Source: Callorhinus ursinus (Eukaryota > Chordata > Mammalia > Carnivora > Otariidae). Taken from it: DNA of 64,000 nucleotides. The DNA is taken from positions 128,559,024 through 128,623,023 of the forward strand of contig NW_020312785.1 of NCBI RefSeq assembly GCF_003265705.1, read 5' to 3'. A program made the translations under genes and the position numbers. The notes below the pieces were generated by a model. That model did no database searches. It was not told the DNA's origin and was given only the letters and a program-made list of their open reading frames with translations. Shown piece by piece: positions 46,575 through 59,284 of the stretch (position 1 is the stretch's first letter; every line of letters starts with the position of its first letter).

Positions 46575-47292
46575 ACTAAATCATAATAAATGACTAGAAA
46601 GCTTCGAAGGATATAATTTTTTGAAACTTGACTGAATTGGCACAGAGTATTGAGTATCTTTAAATGCTACAACGAAAGTTATCAAAAAAAAAAAAAAAGT
46701 ATTACAGGCCTTAGGTGTTTCTTAAATGTACCAATTCAGGTTAATAGGGGACTCTTGATATTCATAATAATAACATGAATTATTTAAGTCATCAGAGTAA
46801 TCAAGCAATTTTGTTTAGTAATTATGTATTACATTAGAATGGGGTTTTACCGTTTTAAAGGACACTTTCATATCTGTTATCTAAGCACCTTAAATCTTTC
46901 ATTAGATCTACCATATAATTGGTTTTGTTCTTTCTTGACCTTTCTAAAGTGAGGAAAAACTTTGCCTCTTTAAATTCAGGAACTGTCTTTGCATATTTAC
47001 ATAGGTACATCTTTCATTCTATTCCTCAACTGTTGTATGCATGGTTGGGCGATTATAGTTAAATGAATGGATGAATGGATAAATAAAAGGCAGATTTCAA
47101 AAGGAGGAGCAAGAAGCTTCAGGTAAATGTCTACCCACAAATTGTTGAAAATAGGCCATAAAGTCAATTTGGAGCACAGATTACCTGGTTATAATCAATT
47201 AAATCTTTTCTTTTTAAGCCATAGTGGTATATGTGTGTCTTCCCCAAGCATAACAAAGCACCTGGATCATTGCCTGGCACCTACTAGGCATT
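46575..47292. other. Intron 3 stretch without recognised features
   Basis: Unique sequence with an A15 run at about 46684; nothing recognised. Confidence 0.5.
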
Positions 47293-47309
47293 GCGTCACT
47301 ACTTACTTA

Positions 47310-47491
47310 TTTATTTATTTATTTATTTTTTAAGATTTTATGTATATGAGAGAGAGAGAAGAAGAGAACAAGTGGAGGGGGGGCAGAGGGAGAGGGAGAA
47401 GGAGCTCGATGTGGGGCTGGATCCCGCAACTTGGGAATCATAACCTGAGCTGAAGGTGGACGCTTAATCAACTGAGCCACCTAGGTGCCCC
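47310..47491 (-). mobile_element. Can-SINE, antisense
   Basis: Flanks CGTCACTACTTACTT (about 47294) and AGTCACTACTTACTA (about 47493). ATTT-repeat tail at 47308-47331. Confidence 0.93.
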
Positions 47492-47823
47492 GAGTCACTA
47501 CTTACTAAGTGAAAAATAACCACAGAGGAGACCTTCTAGACTCTTTATTCTTTCTTCCTTTTTTCAAAAAGCCAGTTCCCAAAGAATATAAAAAGTAAAA
47601 TAATTTATTTGCTGAAATATTATGAAACTTGACTGGCTTTGTATTGTTCTGTTACTGTAATATCTAGTTCTTTATTATCTGATACTTAAATCAGAATATA
47701 ATTTGGTTACATATTACTTATATCAATTAATATATAATTTTTTAAACAGAGATATTTGGGCCTAAAGAAGAATTCTTTCACAGAGTATTGAAAAGGGATT
47801 TTGTTGAAGGTGGGCTGAATTTA

Positions 47824-48013
47824 TTTATTTATTTATTTATTTTAAGATTTTATTTATTTATTTGAGAGAGAGAGAATGAGAGGGAAGAGGGTCAGAGGGA
47901 GAAGCAGACTCCCCGCTCAGCAGGGAGCCCGATGTGGGACTCGATCCCTGGACTCCAGGATCATGACCTGAGCCGAAGACTGTGGCTTAACCAACTGAGC
48001 CACCCAGGCGCCC
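47824..48013 (-). mobile_element. Can-SINE, antisense (type B, young)
   Basis: Target duplication AAGGTGGGCTGAATTTA at about 47807-47823 and 48015-48031. Confidence 0.96.
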
Positions 48014-48031
48014 AAAGGTGGGCTGAATTTA

Positions 48032-48846
48032 GAAGCTTATTTGCAAAGGCTCTTCTTACTGCACCTCTCCCCCAGAAATTAATTTATAAAATAATTCTGA
48101 CATTTACTCCTTCCTTCCCTCCCCCTTTTACTAAAGAGAAACAATAACTTGTCAAAAGTCACTTGTAAGTTCATTTTGGTTTTTTGTCTTTTACCAAATA
48201 GCAGCTCTAAGTTGTAAAAATCTTAGTGTTGTATTTTAAAAGAATAGTATTGCCATGTAAAAATTTTGATTAACATAAAGCTTTAGTAGAATCCATTGCA
48301 AATGCCAAGCAAGTATATTTTTGCCTCCAGTTCCCAGTTCTAGTACTTCTTATCCTCATTTTTCTCTATTGCAGAAGTATAGACCGTGTTGCCATTTTTT
48401 TTTGTAGTTGAACACTTTTTTTTTTATCAAAAAAGTAATTATTGATTGGCCTGATGCACCCCAGCTTCACACATTTCTGTAGATGCTTCCATCAGCTGAT
48501 TGCCTTAATGACAGACATCTGAATCTCTTTGAATATGGGAATACTCATATTACCCCATATCCTCACTGGTGTTCCTCTTTATTTTATAGATGGGAAAGGA
48601 ATTTCTCTAAGACTACAACTTAATTCCCCAGTATAATCCCTGATAGAAGGAATTAAGGCGGACAGGTGAACTTTCAAATCATTCCACAGAATATGAGTTC
48701 TGCCAGCTAAATGGAATATTAAAAATTTAGAGCATTCAGCACAAAAGCATCTTCTGATCACCTTACATATGGAAACCTCAAAAGATTGTGCCACATTATA
48801 CAGTTAATATGTAAGACATAAACATTGAAGTTGCATGGCATCAGAA
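48032..48846. other. Intron 3 stretch without recognised features
   Basis: Unique sequence; nothing recognised. Confidence 0.5.
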
Positions 48847-48862
48847 CCACTTTTAGAATTTT

Positions 48863-49069
48863 ATTTATTTATTTATTTTTAAAGATTTTATTTATTTATT
48901 TGAGACAGAATGAGAGAGAGAGAGAGAGCACATGAGAGGGGGGAGGATCAGAGGGAGAAACAGACTCCCCGCCGAGCAGGGAGCCCGATACGGGACTCGA
49001 TCCCAGGACTCCAGGATCATGACCTGAGCCGAAGGCAGTCGCTTAACCAACTGAGCCACCCAGGCGCCC
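48863..49069 (-). mobile_element. Can-SINE, antisense (type B, young)
   Basis: Target duplication ACTTTTAGAATTTT at 48849-48862 and 49070-49083. Confidence 0.97.
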
Positions 49070-49083
49070 ACTTTTAGAATTTT

Positions 49084-49593
49084 TAGTGCAAACATTATCT
49101 CACATGCATTGCTTGTCTTAACTTCTGTAATTCAACTATGTATACTTAATGTCCCTTACAGAAGGAAGGGAACATGCCGGAGAAATAAAGTTTAAAGAGT
49201 GTAGGGGAGTCATTCAGCCATTCCTGTCTTTCTGATCATGAATGTGTGTTTCTCAGTGAGAGCTGGAAATTGTTCTTTCAGTTCTTGATTGTGTCTGGTC
49301 TTTCTTGCATGGATCAGCTACTTCATTTAGTATTCAGCTGAATGGATAGGTATCTGAACAGTGCTAGAGGAAAACTGGCTGTTTTGGCCTTACTGAACAA
49401 TAATGCTTTTATAGGCTGACTTGAGAGGTATTCGGAGGTAATTTTAACTTTGTGCAATTTTTGCCTTTTATAATGACTTTAGAACCTAATTATGGAGTAA
49501 GATGTGACATTGCTTTACTTTCACATGAATTAAAGATTAACTAGATCAACAGAGCTGAAGCAAATGGAAACATTTGAGAACAAATGGCTTTGG
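49084..49593. other. Intron 3 stretch without recognised features
   Basis: Unique sequence; nothing recognised. Confidence 0.5.
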
Positions 49594-49610
49594 AAAATAC
49601 TGAACATTCA

Positions 49611-49767
49611 GGGATGCCTGGATGGAGCTGTTGGTTAAGCATCTCAGGGTTGTGGGATCAAGCTCCATGTTGGGCTCTGTGCTCTGTGTGGAGTCAGCTT
49701 GAGTTTCTCTCTCCCTTTCCCTTTGCTCCTCTCCCTGCTCTCTCTCAAATCTAAAAAAAAAAAAAAA
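49611..49767 (+). mobile_element. Can-SINE, sense, variant with pure A tail
   Basis: Starts gggatgcctggatgg, differing from the other copies; tail A18. Perfect 18-bp target duplication AAAATACTGAACATTCAG at 49594-49611 and 49767-49784. Confidence 0.95.
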
Positions 49768-50084
49768 AAATACTGAACATTCAGTAAGATAGGTATAGAG
49801 AAATAATTCTTTAATCAACCAATTTTCTATAAAAGCTGCATAATGTATTTTCCAGCTTCTTAAAATTTTGGCCACAGAGAACAAGTGTGAGGCAAGGAAT
49901 TGATTCAGAATAGTTGTAGGTAAATTAGCCAAGATGAGGGATTCTAGTGATCTTGATAACAAGTATCTACTAAGTAAAAAGCTGGTCATTTTAATTAAAT
50001 CTGATAGTTAAAAAGGCTTTAATATTAACCTAAAGTTTTAAAAATATACATTCTTGAGGGATTGTCTAGTAGCTAATAAATTAC

Positions 50085-50325
50085 ATGTCAGACCCTGTTT
50101 AATGCTATTTAATCTTCACAATTGTAGGTGGGTCAATAAACACTGTTCTAGGTGCTTTATATAAACTCACTTGATTCTTAACAGCTCTTTTGAGAGTAAG
50201 GACTGTTGTTATGACAACCTTGCAGTTGAGAACCTGCATTATAGTCACAATTAAAAAGGCACACAGCTATTAAAGTAGATGAGTCAGGATTCAAATTCAG
50301 ACTGGCTCCATTTCCTATACTCATA
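50085..50325 (-). mobile_element. MIR, antisense, diverged
   Basis: 'acagctattaaagtagatgagtcaggattcaaattcagactggctcc' (50265-50311) is the antisense MIR head. Confidence 0.72.
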
Positions 50326-50329
50326 ACCT

Positions 50330-51755
50330 GCTGCAATTCTGATTCTTGATTCTCTCTTAAATTCTTGTGTCACATATAAAGGTTTCACATGCCCACTTCA
50401 GTTTATGGAAAGTTGCTGCTTTGAGGATTCTGAGACTAGGTCAGCAAAAATTTTCTCATTTTTACCAGAGGTTGTTATAAGCACGAAATTGGAGAATGGG
50501 CATAACCTCATTTCTAACCTTATATCAGATTAGATCATCAGAGAACTAGTTAGTCCTATATTTTAGTACGGGTATCCTCCCCACCGTTTGAAAGTTTGCA
50601 TTATGCCGCTTCACTTTTATGAAAGACCTACGTAAGTACCTGTTTTCACTAACAGAAATCTGAAGAGGATTTTTGTTATGAAAAAAGGTGAAAAGCAAAA
50701 ATGACCTTCAGTGTTTATTTTGCATGGAGCCCTAATAGAGGCAGCATGTACCCCAAGCAGTGATAGATGTACCACCAAACGCCTTCCCGGGGAACTATAC
50801 TCAGATCAAGTTGCCATAGCTTCCAACTGTGTCTGTGAGTATCTGTGTTTTATTTCAGTTTATTTTGTGCATCTGTTAGCAAGATATGTCATAAGGTATC
50901 AGAAAAGCCTAGAAGAGGTTTTTTTGGGGGGGTCTAGGAACACTCAACAATTTTTCTATATAAATTAATGGTAATTGCTCTTTACACCATTTCAGCTTGC
51001 AAAAGTTTTCATAGGAATGCTCTACTTTTGGATAATGGGGGAAACCTATATCATTCCCTCATGTTTTATCAGTCTTTATAAGATGCAGTTATATGAAAAA
51101 TATTTCTTCATCTATAATATTTTTAAATACGTTGTCTTATATAATGTTCAGTATTCCCTTTATAAGACTTCATATGACAAGTTCTTTAAGGATTTAGTTT
51201 CAGACAAAAGTTTCCTTATGGTCTGGCACACTTCCTTCTATTAGCCATTGAGAGTTATTTAGCCCATTGTGCTTTTTATTTGCTTTGTTTGCAAGGAAGT
51301 TTGGAGTTATATTTCATTTTAATTGTAGTAACTTTATTAGCCTCGGCTTTTGAATGGATAATTTCTTTTCTAGTTCTCTGGGGCAGGAATTTTTAATCCA
51401 TTCTCAGTGTATCAGCTTCACCCTCTGAAATGACAGGTAAAATGGTTTATGTGCACGTGGCAATCTGGGGAAGGATCTTTGGCTTTTATCAAATTTTTAA
51501 TGACCTCCACCCTTTGCCCCTAAGATAAAGAACCTTTGTTCTCTGGGTTTACTGTTCATTTTTATATTTTAATGGTCTAATTGTGTAAGGTCTCTTATAA
51601 GCCGCTGATACCCTTTTTGGCAGTAGTTGGGCAATAAATCATACCTTTACATTTAAATAATTATCCTATTTCTTAAATTTGTCAGAAAGTTAAAAAGCAT
51701 CCCCTCTGTAATTTTAAAAGCACTCAGACTTGGCAACTTAAAGAAGAGTTGATAT
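50330..51755. other. Intron 3 stretch without recognised repeats
   Basis: 1.4 kb of unique sequence; short open frames (50711-51244) show no resemblance to known proteins. Confidence 0.5.
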
Positions 51756-52936
51756 CAGAGAGCAGGGCAATGGCAGAGTAGGAGGATCACGTCCTCCCGC
51801 AGACACACCAGAAGCAACAGTTATATGTAATGCAGCTCGTTCTGCAGAAGACCTGAAGATCAGCAGAACAGATCTTCCATAGCTAAAGACATAAAGTGGA
51901 AGCCACATTGAGAACAGTAGAAGAAGCAGAGATGTGTTTGGGGACCAGACCCCCACTGTGGTGACCCACAAGTGGGAGGTATATCACAGGGACTCTTGGA
52001 GGTCCTTCCTGAGGTGGTCAGGGATCAAGCCCCACATCAGGCACCCCTGGCCCTAGGGATCTGCATTGGCAAGATGAGCCCCCATAATGTCTGGCTTTAA
52101 AATTCAGTGACTTAACCCCAGGATAGCTGGAGGGCTGTAGGAAACCAAGACTTAAAGGGCCGGTGCCCTATATCCCTTAGTGGAGACCCAGCTCAGAAAT
52201 AGTAGTTTGAAAAGTGCCTGAGTTATATGTGAAGGAGATTTACTGACTAATTTTTGTGTGTTTGCTAGAGATACAAGGATCTGTAGGAGCTTTCCCTAGG
52301 AACAGAAGTGCTGGCAGGTGCTATTTTTCTTGCCTTCCTTCATCCTAGCTGGCTGGACGCTGGTGGGGTTAGTTCTAACAATCTCCATCTATCTTGCTGG
52401 CACTGCTCGCCCCACCCTGGTGTTCCCCTGCAGACGTGTCCCACCCAACCCTTCTGTCACAGCAGAGACCCCACCAAAGCAGCTCAGCTGGCAGGTGGCC
52501 TTCATGGGGATTGATATCCCCTCAAAACAAATACTACCCTGCCATACCTGGTGGGTGGTCCCAGTTAGGACTGGCACCCCTCCAAACCAACTCCTGCCTA
52601 GGGTGGTGGGGGAGCCAGCACCACTCTCCAACATGCCTCAGCTCTTGCACTGGAGGCTGGCCCTACAGGCCATCATGTGTGCAGCAGCTATAGCTGGGCC
52701 TCTCAGCCAGCTGTGCCTGCTCACCAAGGCACCCATAACAGTTTTGGCTGGTCATTGCAGACAGCCAGGCTGAGGGCCAACCCACCCCACCAAGTGCCCA
52801 TGGGAGTCACAGCACAATCAGAACAGGAGGGTGTGATGCAGACCACACAGGGGATACCCTGGAGTCCCTGGTTCTGGTGACAAGGGGGAGATTGTGCTCG
52901 TGAGCACCACAGGACACCTTCTACACAGAGCCACTA

Positions 52937-53005
52937 CTTTTTTTTTTTAATTAATTTTTTTTTTTTGATGTAGTGTTCCATGATTCATTGTTTGCATATA
53001 ACACC
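52937..53005 (-). mobile_element. Very short L1 3' end, antisense, inside the larger L1
   Basis: T-runs followed by 'gatgtagtgttccatgattcattgtttgc', the complement of the carnivore L1 3' end also seen at 14913. Flanks look like ACTACTTTT / CTTACTTTT, a weak target duplication. Confidence 0.75.
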
Positions 53006-53322
53006 TTACTTTTAAGATCAGGAGATGTAGCTGACCTACCTAATACATAGAAACAGAGAGTAAGACAAAGTGAGACAGAGGAATATGTTCCAAATGAAAA
53101 AAGTACAAAAGTGAAAGAGAGGAAAGCAATCTACCTGAAAAAGAGTTCAAAGTAATGGTCATAAAGATGCTTACCAGACTTGAGAGAAGAGTAGATGAAC
53201 TCAGGGAGAAAATATATATATTAAAACAAAAAAATCAAAGCTGAAGAATACAGTAACTAAAATGAAAAATACACTAGAGGGAATCAACAACAGATTAGAG
53301 CATGCAGAAAAACAGATCAGCA

Positions 53323-53522
53323 GGGGCGCCTGAGTGGCTCAGTCGTTAAGTGTCTGCCTTTGACTCAGATCATGATTCCAGGGTCCTGGGATTGAGCCCC
53401 GCATCAGGCTCCCTGCTCAGTGGGAAACCTGCTTCTCCCTCTCCCACTCCCCCTGCTTGTGTTCCCTCTCTCGCTGTGTCTCTCTCTGTCAAATAAAAAA
53501 AAATCTTTAAAAAAAATTAAAA
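53323..53522 (+). mobile_element. Can-SINE, sense (type A), inside L1 ORF1
   Basis: Target duplication AACAGATCAGCA at 53311-53322 and 53526-53537. Confidence 0.96.
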
Positions 53523-56077
53523 ATGAACAGATCAGCAATCTGGAAGACAGGGTAGTGGGAAGCACCCAAGCTGAACAGCAAAAAAGAAGAAATAATGAAA
53601 ATTTTGAGGATAGGTTAAGGGGCTTCTGGGACAACATCAGCATACTAACATTTACATTATAGGGGCCTCAGAGGGAGAAAAGACAGAGAAAGAGGTAGAA
53701 AGCTTATTTGAAGAAATAATAGCTGAAAACTTAGCTAACCTGGAGAGGGAAGCAGGCATGCAGGTCCAGAAGGCACAGAGAGCTCTAAATAAGATGAACC
53801 CAAGAAGACCTACACCAAGACATGTGAAAACTAAAACATCAAAAATTAAAGGTAATGAGAGAATCTTAAAAGTAGCAAGAGAAAAGCAAGTACTTAGGTA
53901 TAAAGGAAACCCAATAAGGCTATCAGTTTATTTTTTTACAAAAACTTTGCAGGCCCGAATGGAGTGACATGATATATTCTAAAGTGAAAGGAAAAAAATC
54001 TCCAACCAGGAATACTCTACCCAGAAAGGCTATCATTCAGAATTGAAGGAAAGAGAGAGTTTCCAGGCAAAAATTAAAGGAGTTCATCACCACTAAAATT
54101 AAACTACAACAACAACATAACCTAAACTTACAAGAAATACATAAGGGACTTCTTTAAGCAGAAAAGAAAAGGCCATAACTAGAAGTAAGGAAATTATGAA
54201 AGGATAAATTTCACTGGTAATTATAGTAAACATATAGTAAAAGAATCACTTTTTACGATCACTTATAAAGCTAGTATGAAGGTTAAAGGACAAAAATAGT
54301 AAAATCAACAAAAATTTAAGGGATACACAAAATAAAAGATGTAAAATATGACAATATACACAAAAGATGTGGAGGGGGTAGTAAAAATCTAGTGCTTTTA
54401 GAATGTGTTTGAACTTAAGCAGCCACCAACTTAATATAGACTGCTATATACATGGGATGTTATATATGAACCTCCTGGTAACCAAAATCCTATAATAGAT
54501 AACAAAAAATAAAGAGAAAGGAATCCAAGCATAACATTAAGAAAACTCATCAAATCACAAGGAAAGAGAGCAAGAGAAGAAGAAAGGAACAGAGAAGATC
54601 TTATGCAAACAACCATAAAATAATTAACATAAGGGCAATAAAGACCTCCCTATCAATATTTACTTTAAATGTAAATGGAGTAAGTGCTTTATTCAAAAGA
54701 CATAGGGTGACTGAATGGATTAAAAAAAAACTTGGTCTGTACGCAGTCTGCAGGAGACTCACTTCAGATCTAGAGACAGACAAATTGAAGAGGTGGGAAA
54801 AGATATTTCATGTAAAAGAAAGTGAAAAAAAAGGGTAGAGAAACTTGTATAAGGCAAGAAAACCTTTAAAACAAATACTGTATAAAGAGACAAGGGTATT
54901 ACATAATGATAAAGGGATCAATCCAATAAGAACATATAATGTAAATATGCACCCAACTTAGGAGCACCTTAAATATATAGAAGAAATTATTAACAGACAT
55001 AAAAGGAGAAATTGGCAGTAAAACAGTAACAGTAGGTGACGTTAACACCCAACTTACATGAATGAATAGATAATCCAGACAGAAAATCAATACGGAAACA
55101 ATGGCTTTGGATGACACATTTGACCAGGTGGATTTAATAGATATGTACAGAACATTCCACCCAAATACAGCAGAATACACATTCTTTTCAAGTGCACAGG
55201 GAACATTCTCTAGGATAGATCAGATGTTAGGCCACAAAACAGGTATTGATAAATTTAAGAAGATTGAAATCCTATCAAGCATGTTTTCTAATGGCAACGA
55301 TATGAAAAAAAAATCAGTTGCAAGAAAAAAAATGAAAAAATACAAACACATGGAGATGAGACAACATGCTACTAAAGAGCCAGTAGGCCAACAAAGAAAT
55401 CAAAGAGGAAATAAAAAAATACCTGGAGGCCAATGAAGATGGAAACACAGCAGTTCAAAAAACCTTTGGGATGCAGCAAAAACTGTTATAAGTTTATAGT
55501 GATATAGGCCTCAAGATATATGAACCCCTATGTTTATTGCAGCATTATTTCAATAACCAAGATGTGGGAACAACCTAAGTGTTTATCGATAGATGAATAG
55601 ATAATGAAAAAGTGGTATATATACAATAGAATATTACTCAGCCTTAAAAAAAGAGGAAATCTTGCCTTTTCTGACAACATGGATGGACCTCGGGTGTATT
55701 ATGCTGTGAAGTGTGTCAGAGAAAAATACTGTATGATTTCACATTTATGTGTGAAATTTAAAAAACAAATTAACAAAAAGAAACACTCATAAAAACAAAA
55801 CATATTGGTGGTTGCCAGAGGGGAGAGCTGTGGGGGGGGGGGATCCCTGAAATAGGTAAAGGGATTAAGAGATACAAACTTGCGGTTGTATACTCAAGTC
55901 CCTGGTTTGAAAAGTACAGCATAGAGAATAAAGTCAATAATGTAATAATTTTGTATGGTGACAGATGGTAACTATACTTATTGTGCATTTTGTAATGTAT
56001 ATAGGAGTCGAATCACTGTTGTAGCCTGAAACTAATACAATAATGTATGTTAACTATATTTCATTAAAAGAAAAAGT

Positions 56078-56258
56078 TGGGGGCACCTGAGTGACTCAGT
56101 GGTTAAACGTCTGCCTTAGGCTCAGGTCATGGATTGAGCCCTGCATCGGGCTACCTGCTTGGTGGGAAGCCTGCTTCTCTCTCTCCCACTGCCCCTGCTT
56201 GTGCTGTGTCTCTTTCTGTCAAGTAAATAAATAAAATCTTTAAAAAAAAAAAAAAAAG
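56078..56258 (+). mobile_element. Can-SINE, sense, at the L1 3' end
   Basis: Starts gggggcacctgagtgactcag, A-tail at about 56242-56257. It inserted into the L1's terminal A-rich tail (AAAAAGTTG on both sides). Confidence 0.93.
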
Positions 56259-56331
56259 TTGATGACTTCATGCAAATCACGTACCTACTACATTTACTTT
56301 TTGTTAAAGGAACTTATCGCTCTTAAATTTT

Positions 56332-56542
56332 TTTTGTTTAAAGATTTTATTTATTTGAGTGCGTGAGTGTGTGTGAGCAGGGGATGGGGGAGTGATGGGG
56401 TGCAGAGGGAGAGGGAGAGAATCTCCAGCAGACTCTGCTGATCAGGGAGCCTGACATGTGGCTTGATCCCAAGACCCCAAGATCAAGACATGAGCTGAAA
56501 CCAGGAGTCTGGAGCTCAACCAACTAAGCCATCCAGGCGTCC
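56332..56542 (-). mobile_element. Can-SINE, antisense, old copy
   Basis: Target repeat CTCTTAAATTT at 56320-56330 and 56543-56553. Confidence 0.9.
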
Positions 56543-56639
56543 CTCTTAAATTTATTTTCTTAAATAGGTAATAGTAAATTATTTGTGAAGTGATTATTAA
56601 CTTAATTTAGCATTAACATAGATAAACCGTAAAATCCAC

Positions 56640-56955
56640 ATAGTGGAAAATTGAACAACACACCAACCCCTCATGCAGTTGAAAAATCTATGTAATTTTT
56701 GACTCTCCGAAAACTGATATCCTGCTGTTGCCTGGAAGCCTTACCAATAACATAGTCAAGTAGTACATGTTTTGTTTGTTATGTGTATTCTATGCTGTAT
56801 TCTTGCAATAAAGGAAGCTAGAGAAAAATGTTATTAAGTAAATCATAAGGAAGAGAAAATACATTTACAGTACTGCACTGTATTTACTGAAAAAAAAAAT
56901 CCATGTTATAAGTGGACCTGCACAGTTCAAATCTGTGTCATCTAAGGGTCAGTAT
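56640..56955 (+). mobile_element. Tigger-like (TcMar) DNA transposon remnant
   Basis: The left end 'attgaacaacacaccaaccc' and right end 'gttcaaatctgtgtcatctaagggtca' are diverged inverted ends. The inside ('cttgcaataaaggaagctagag', 'cataaggaagagaaaatac') is the non-coding body of a Tigger-derived MITE. Family assignment is from memory. Confidence 0.6.
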
Positions 56956-56959
56956 ATGA

Positions 56960-58752
56960 AAACAGTATTCCTACACGTTTTCCATTATCTCTCTGGACTA
57001 TTTATATATTAGAAGGTACAGCTTTCCCAGAATACATAGGATAGGGTTACCAGTAATTATTTGCCATACCCATACATTTATAGGTAAAAGCTGTAACCAT
57101 TAGAGTGAAATAAAGCCTGTGCTGCCAACCTCACTACTCAGATTAATTTCCACAGCTGTCATTTTAACAATGTTTTTGTAGGTTTTCAAATGCAAATTAT
57201 ATTGACAGGTACTCTGCATAAATGTGCTGTAATCCAAGGGGGCACATGTATTATGTTTTTGATTGTAGTAGGCCTTTTGGCCTGATTGACTGTTTCTCTG
57301 CATCAAAATAAAAGTATAATTACTCAAGCTGGAAAAGAGGAATAAAGCTTGTTTGCTTTTCACTACGCAATATTTTGGTTGTTAAATCTATAAATTGTAT
57401 AGACATAATATATTTTTCTGTTGAAGAGTTGATGACTGACAAAAAACCCGAAACTACCAAGGTATCATTATAATAAAAGTGGTTGTGTTGTGCCTGTGAA
57501 TTATTATATAGCAATATTATGGTGTGAATTGTAATAAATTATTCAGTAATGCTTCTTCCCACAGTATAGAACTCTGTAACAGATCTGAGGACTATGACTT
57601 AGGAAAATGAATAACACAGAATATCCAGCTTGCTACTCTGCAGGTTATGTATGCAAAAAAAGAATTTTATGACTTAGCCATGGACATTAAAATTGGGTTT
57701 ACCAACAAAACCAGATTTTCTTAAACATTATGATTTATATTCTCATAATAGAAAGAAACAGACCAATTCTGCACCATTGTCTTCTCCTTCATTATAGAGT
57801 ATTATTTCACTATTGTATCTATATTGATTGGCTGAATAGCCTATAAAGAGACTAGTAAAATTACAGTAATGGATAGTAGTTTTTACAATTTATCTCTCAA
57901 TAAGGAATATTTAAGAAACATTTATTGAATGCTTAAAGAGAAAGGTTCTGTGGAGGCTTGCAGGGATGACATATTCCTTACCCATGAGTTAGAGGGTTAA
58001 ATATAAAAGAAAAAACTAGGAGTAAAAAGATTTTGAGGATGCCTTATAGAAGTGATAGAGGAAATTGCAAAGAAAAAACAAGTAATTTGACTAGATAAAA
58101 TTGCAAACTACAGTGCTTAAAAAAGTGTGTATTGGTGGAGAGGGGGAAAAAATACTCCCAAGGGGGCAAACAACAACTTGAAAATGTATTCACAGTAAAT
58201 GAAACAGGCAGAGGATGACAAACCAGTAAGAAAACCATGATGACTCTGTTAGGTAATTGGCATACATAGCACAAAAACAGGGTTCATGAAGGAAATAGGT
58301 TTAGTAACTAGGCATATGGAAAATGTTTAAACTTGCTAGGAATCTAGAAAAGGTGATTTTAAACAAGAAGGAATCATACACAGTGCTGACGAAACGATGT
58401 TGCAGGAGGACGAAAGATACAGCTCCCATTGAAGCATCTTGTCGGCACTGTGCTTCAGTAGCAATAGAAGTGTTGGCCATAACCTTCAATTCAGTAATTT
58501 AACACAAGTGGCTCTAGCTAATGGAAAATAATTAAAAGTAAAGAGTAATACATGTAACAGTGAAAATGTGAATGTAGACAATATTATATGAAGAGAAATA
58601 GTTGAATTATGGTTAATCCTTTCATTGGATGATTATCCTATAAAAATAAGTGGACAAAGTATATAGAAATATGAAGAGATGTATATAAAAAGAGTAAGCT
58701 ATATTATATGTAATATATGGTTATAAGTTTATAAAATACAAATATTAAAAAT
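56960..58752. other. Intron 3 stretch without recognised repeats
   Basis: 1.8 kb AT-rich DNA. A faint L2-like 3' end ('aacatttattgaatgctta') at about 57917 is too short to call. Confidence 0.45.
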
Positions 58753-58756
58753 TTGA

Positions 58757-58952
58757 GGGGCACCTGGGTGGCTCAGTCGATAAAGTGCCTGACTTCAGCT
58801 CCAGTCATGTTCTCAGGGTCCTGGGATCCAGCCCCGCATTGGGCTCTGTGCTCAGCGGGGAATCTGCTTTTCCCTCTTCCTCTTCCCTCCCCAACCCCAA
58901 TGTGCGCCTTCTCTTTCTCTCTCTCAAATAAATAAAATCTTTAAAAAAATGT
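58757..58952 (+). mobile_element. Can-SINE, sense
   Basis: Starts ggggcacctgggtggctcag, tail 'aaataaataaaatctttaaaaaaa'. Confidence 0.93.
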
Positions 58953-59075
58953 GAAAAGAAAAAAAATTATAATCCTTGCATTAGAGTAATGAGGTTATAG
59001 ATAGCTTCCTTTCCTCTTTTCTGGTCTCTTTGAAATAGTGTTGTACTAATTTTAAAATTTAAATGTAGAATGTAT

Positions 59076-59271
59076 TTTTTTTTTAAAGATTTTATTTATT
59101 TATTTGACAGAGAGAGACACAGTGAGAGAGGAAACACGCAGGGGGAGTAGGAGAGGGAGAAGCAGGCTTCCCGTGGAGCAGGGAGCCCGAAGCAGGGCTC
59201 CATCCCAGGACCCTGGGACCATGACCTGAGCCGAAGGCAGACACTTAATGACTGAGCCACCCAGGCGCCCC
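59076..59271 (-). mobile_element. Can-SINE, antisense (type A)
   Basis: Target repeat TAGAATGTAT at 59066-59075 and 59272-59281. Confidence 0.94.
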
Positions 59272-59284
59272 TAGAATGTATGTT

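Larger units (their letters stand above)
51764..56072 (+). mobile_element. L1 with 5' UTR, ORF1 and endonuclease part of ORF2, but reverse transcriptase deleted
   Basis: L1 in sense orientation. 51764-52940 is a GC-richer 5' UTR ('caatggcagagtaggagg' start). About 53000-54060 is a decayed ORF1: 'gagaagagtagatgaactc', 'tggaagacagggtagtgg', 'aggaatactctacccag'. About 54600-55488 is ORF2's AP-endonuclease domain; the frame at 55101-55300 encodes ADL-like IDMYRTFHP and EYTFFS segments. After 'tgggatgcagcaaaaac' (55485) it jumps to the ORF2 C-terminal end at about 55505 ('tgaacccctatgtttattgcagc') and the 3' UTR, so the RT region is gone. Frameshifts and stops are frequent; the element is dead. 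It is interrupted by a SINE and a small antisense L1 piece. Confidence 0.93.

Noticed and set aside
52318..52773. 151-residue open frame as a host gene
   Set aside because: Lies in the GC-rich 5' UTR of the L1 at 51764.
55101..55436. 111-residue frame as an intact endonuclease gene
   Set aside because: It is a piece of decayed L1 ORF2 without start context, followed by a deletion of the rest of the ORF.
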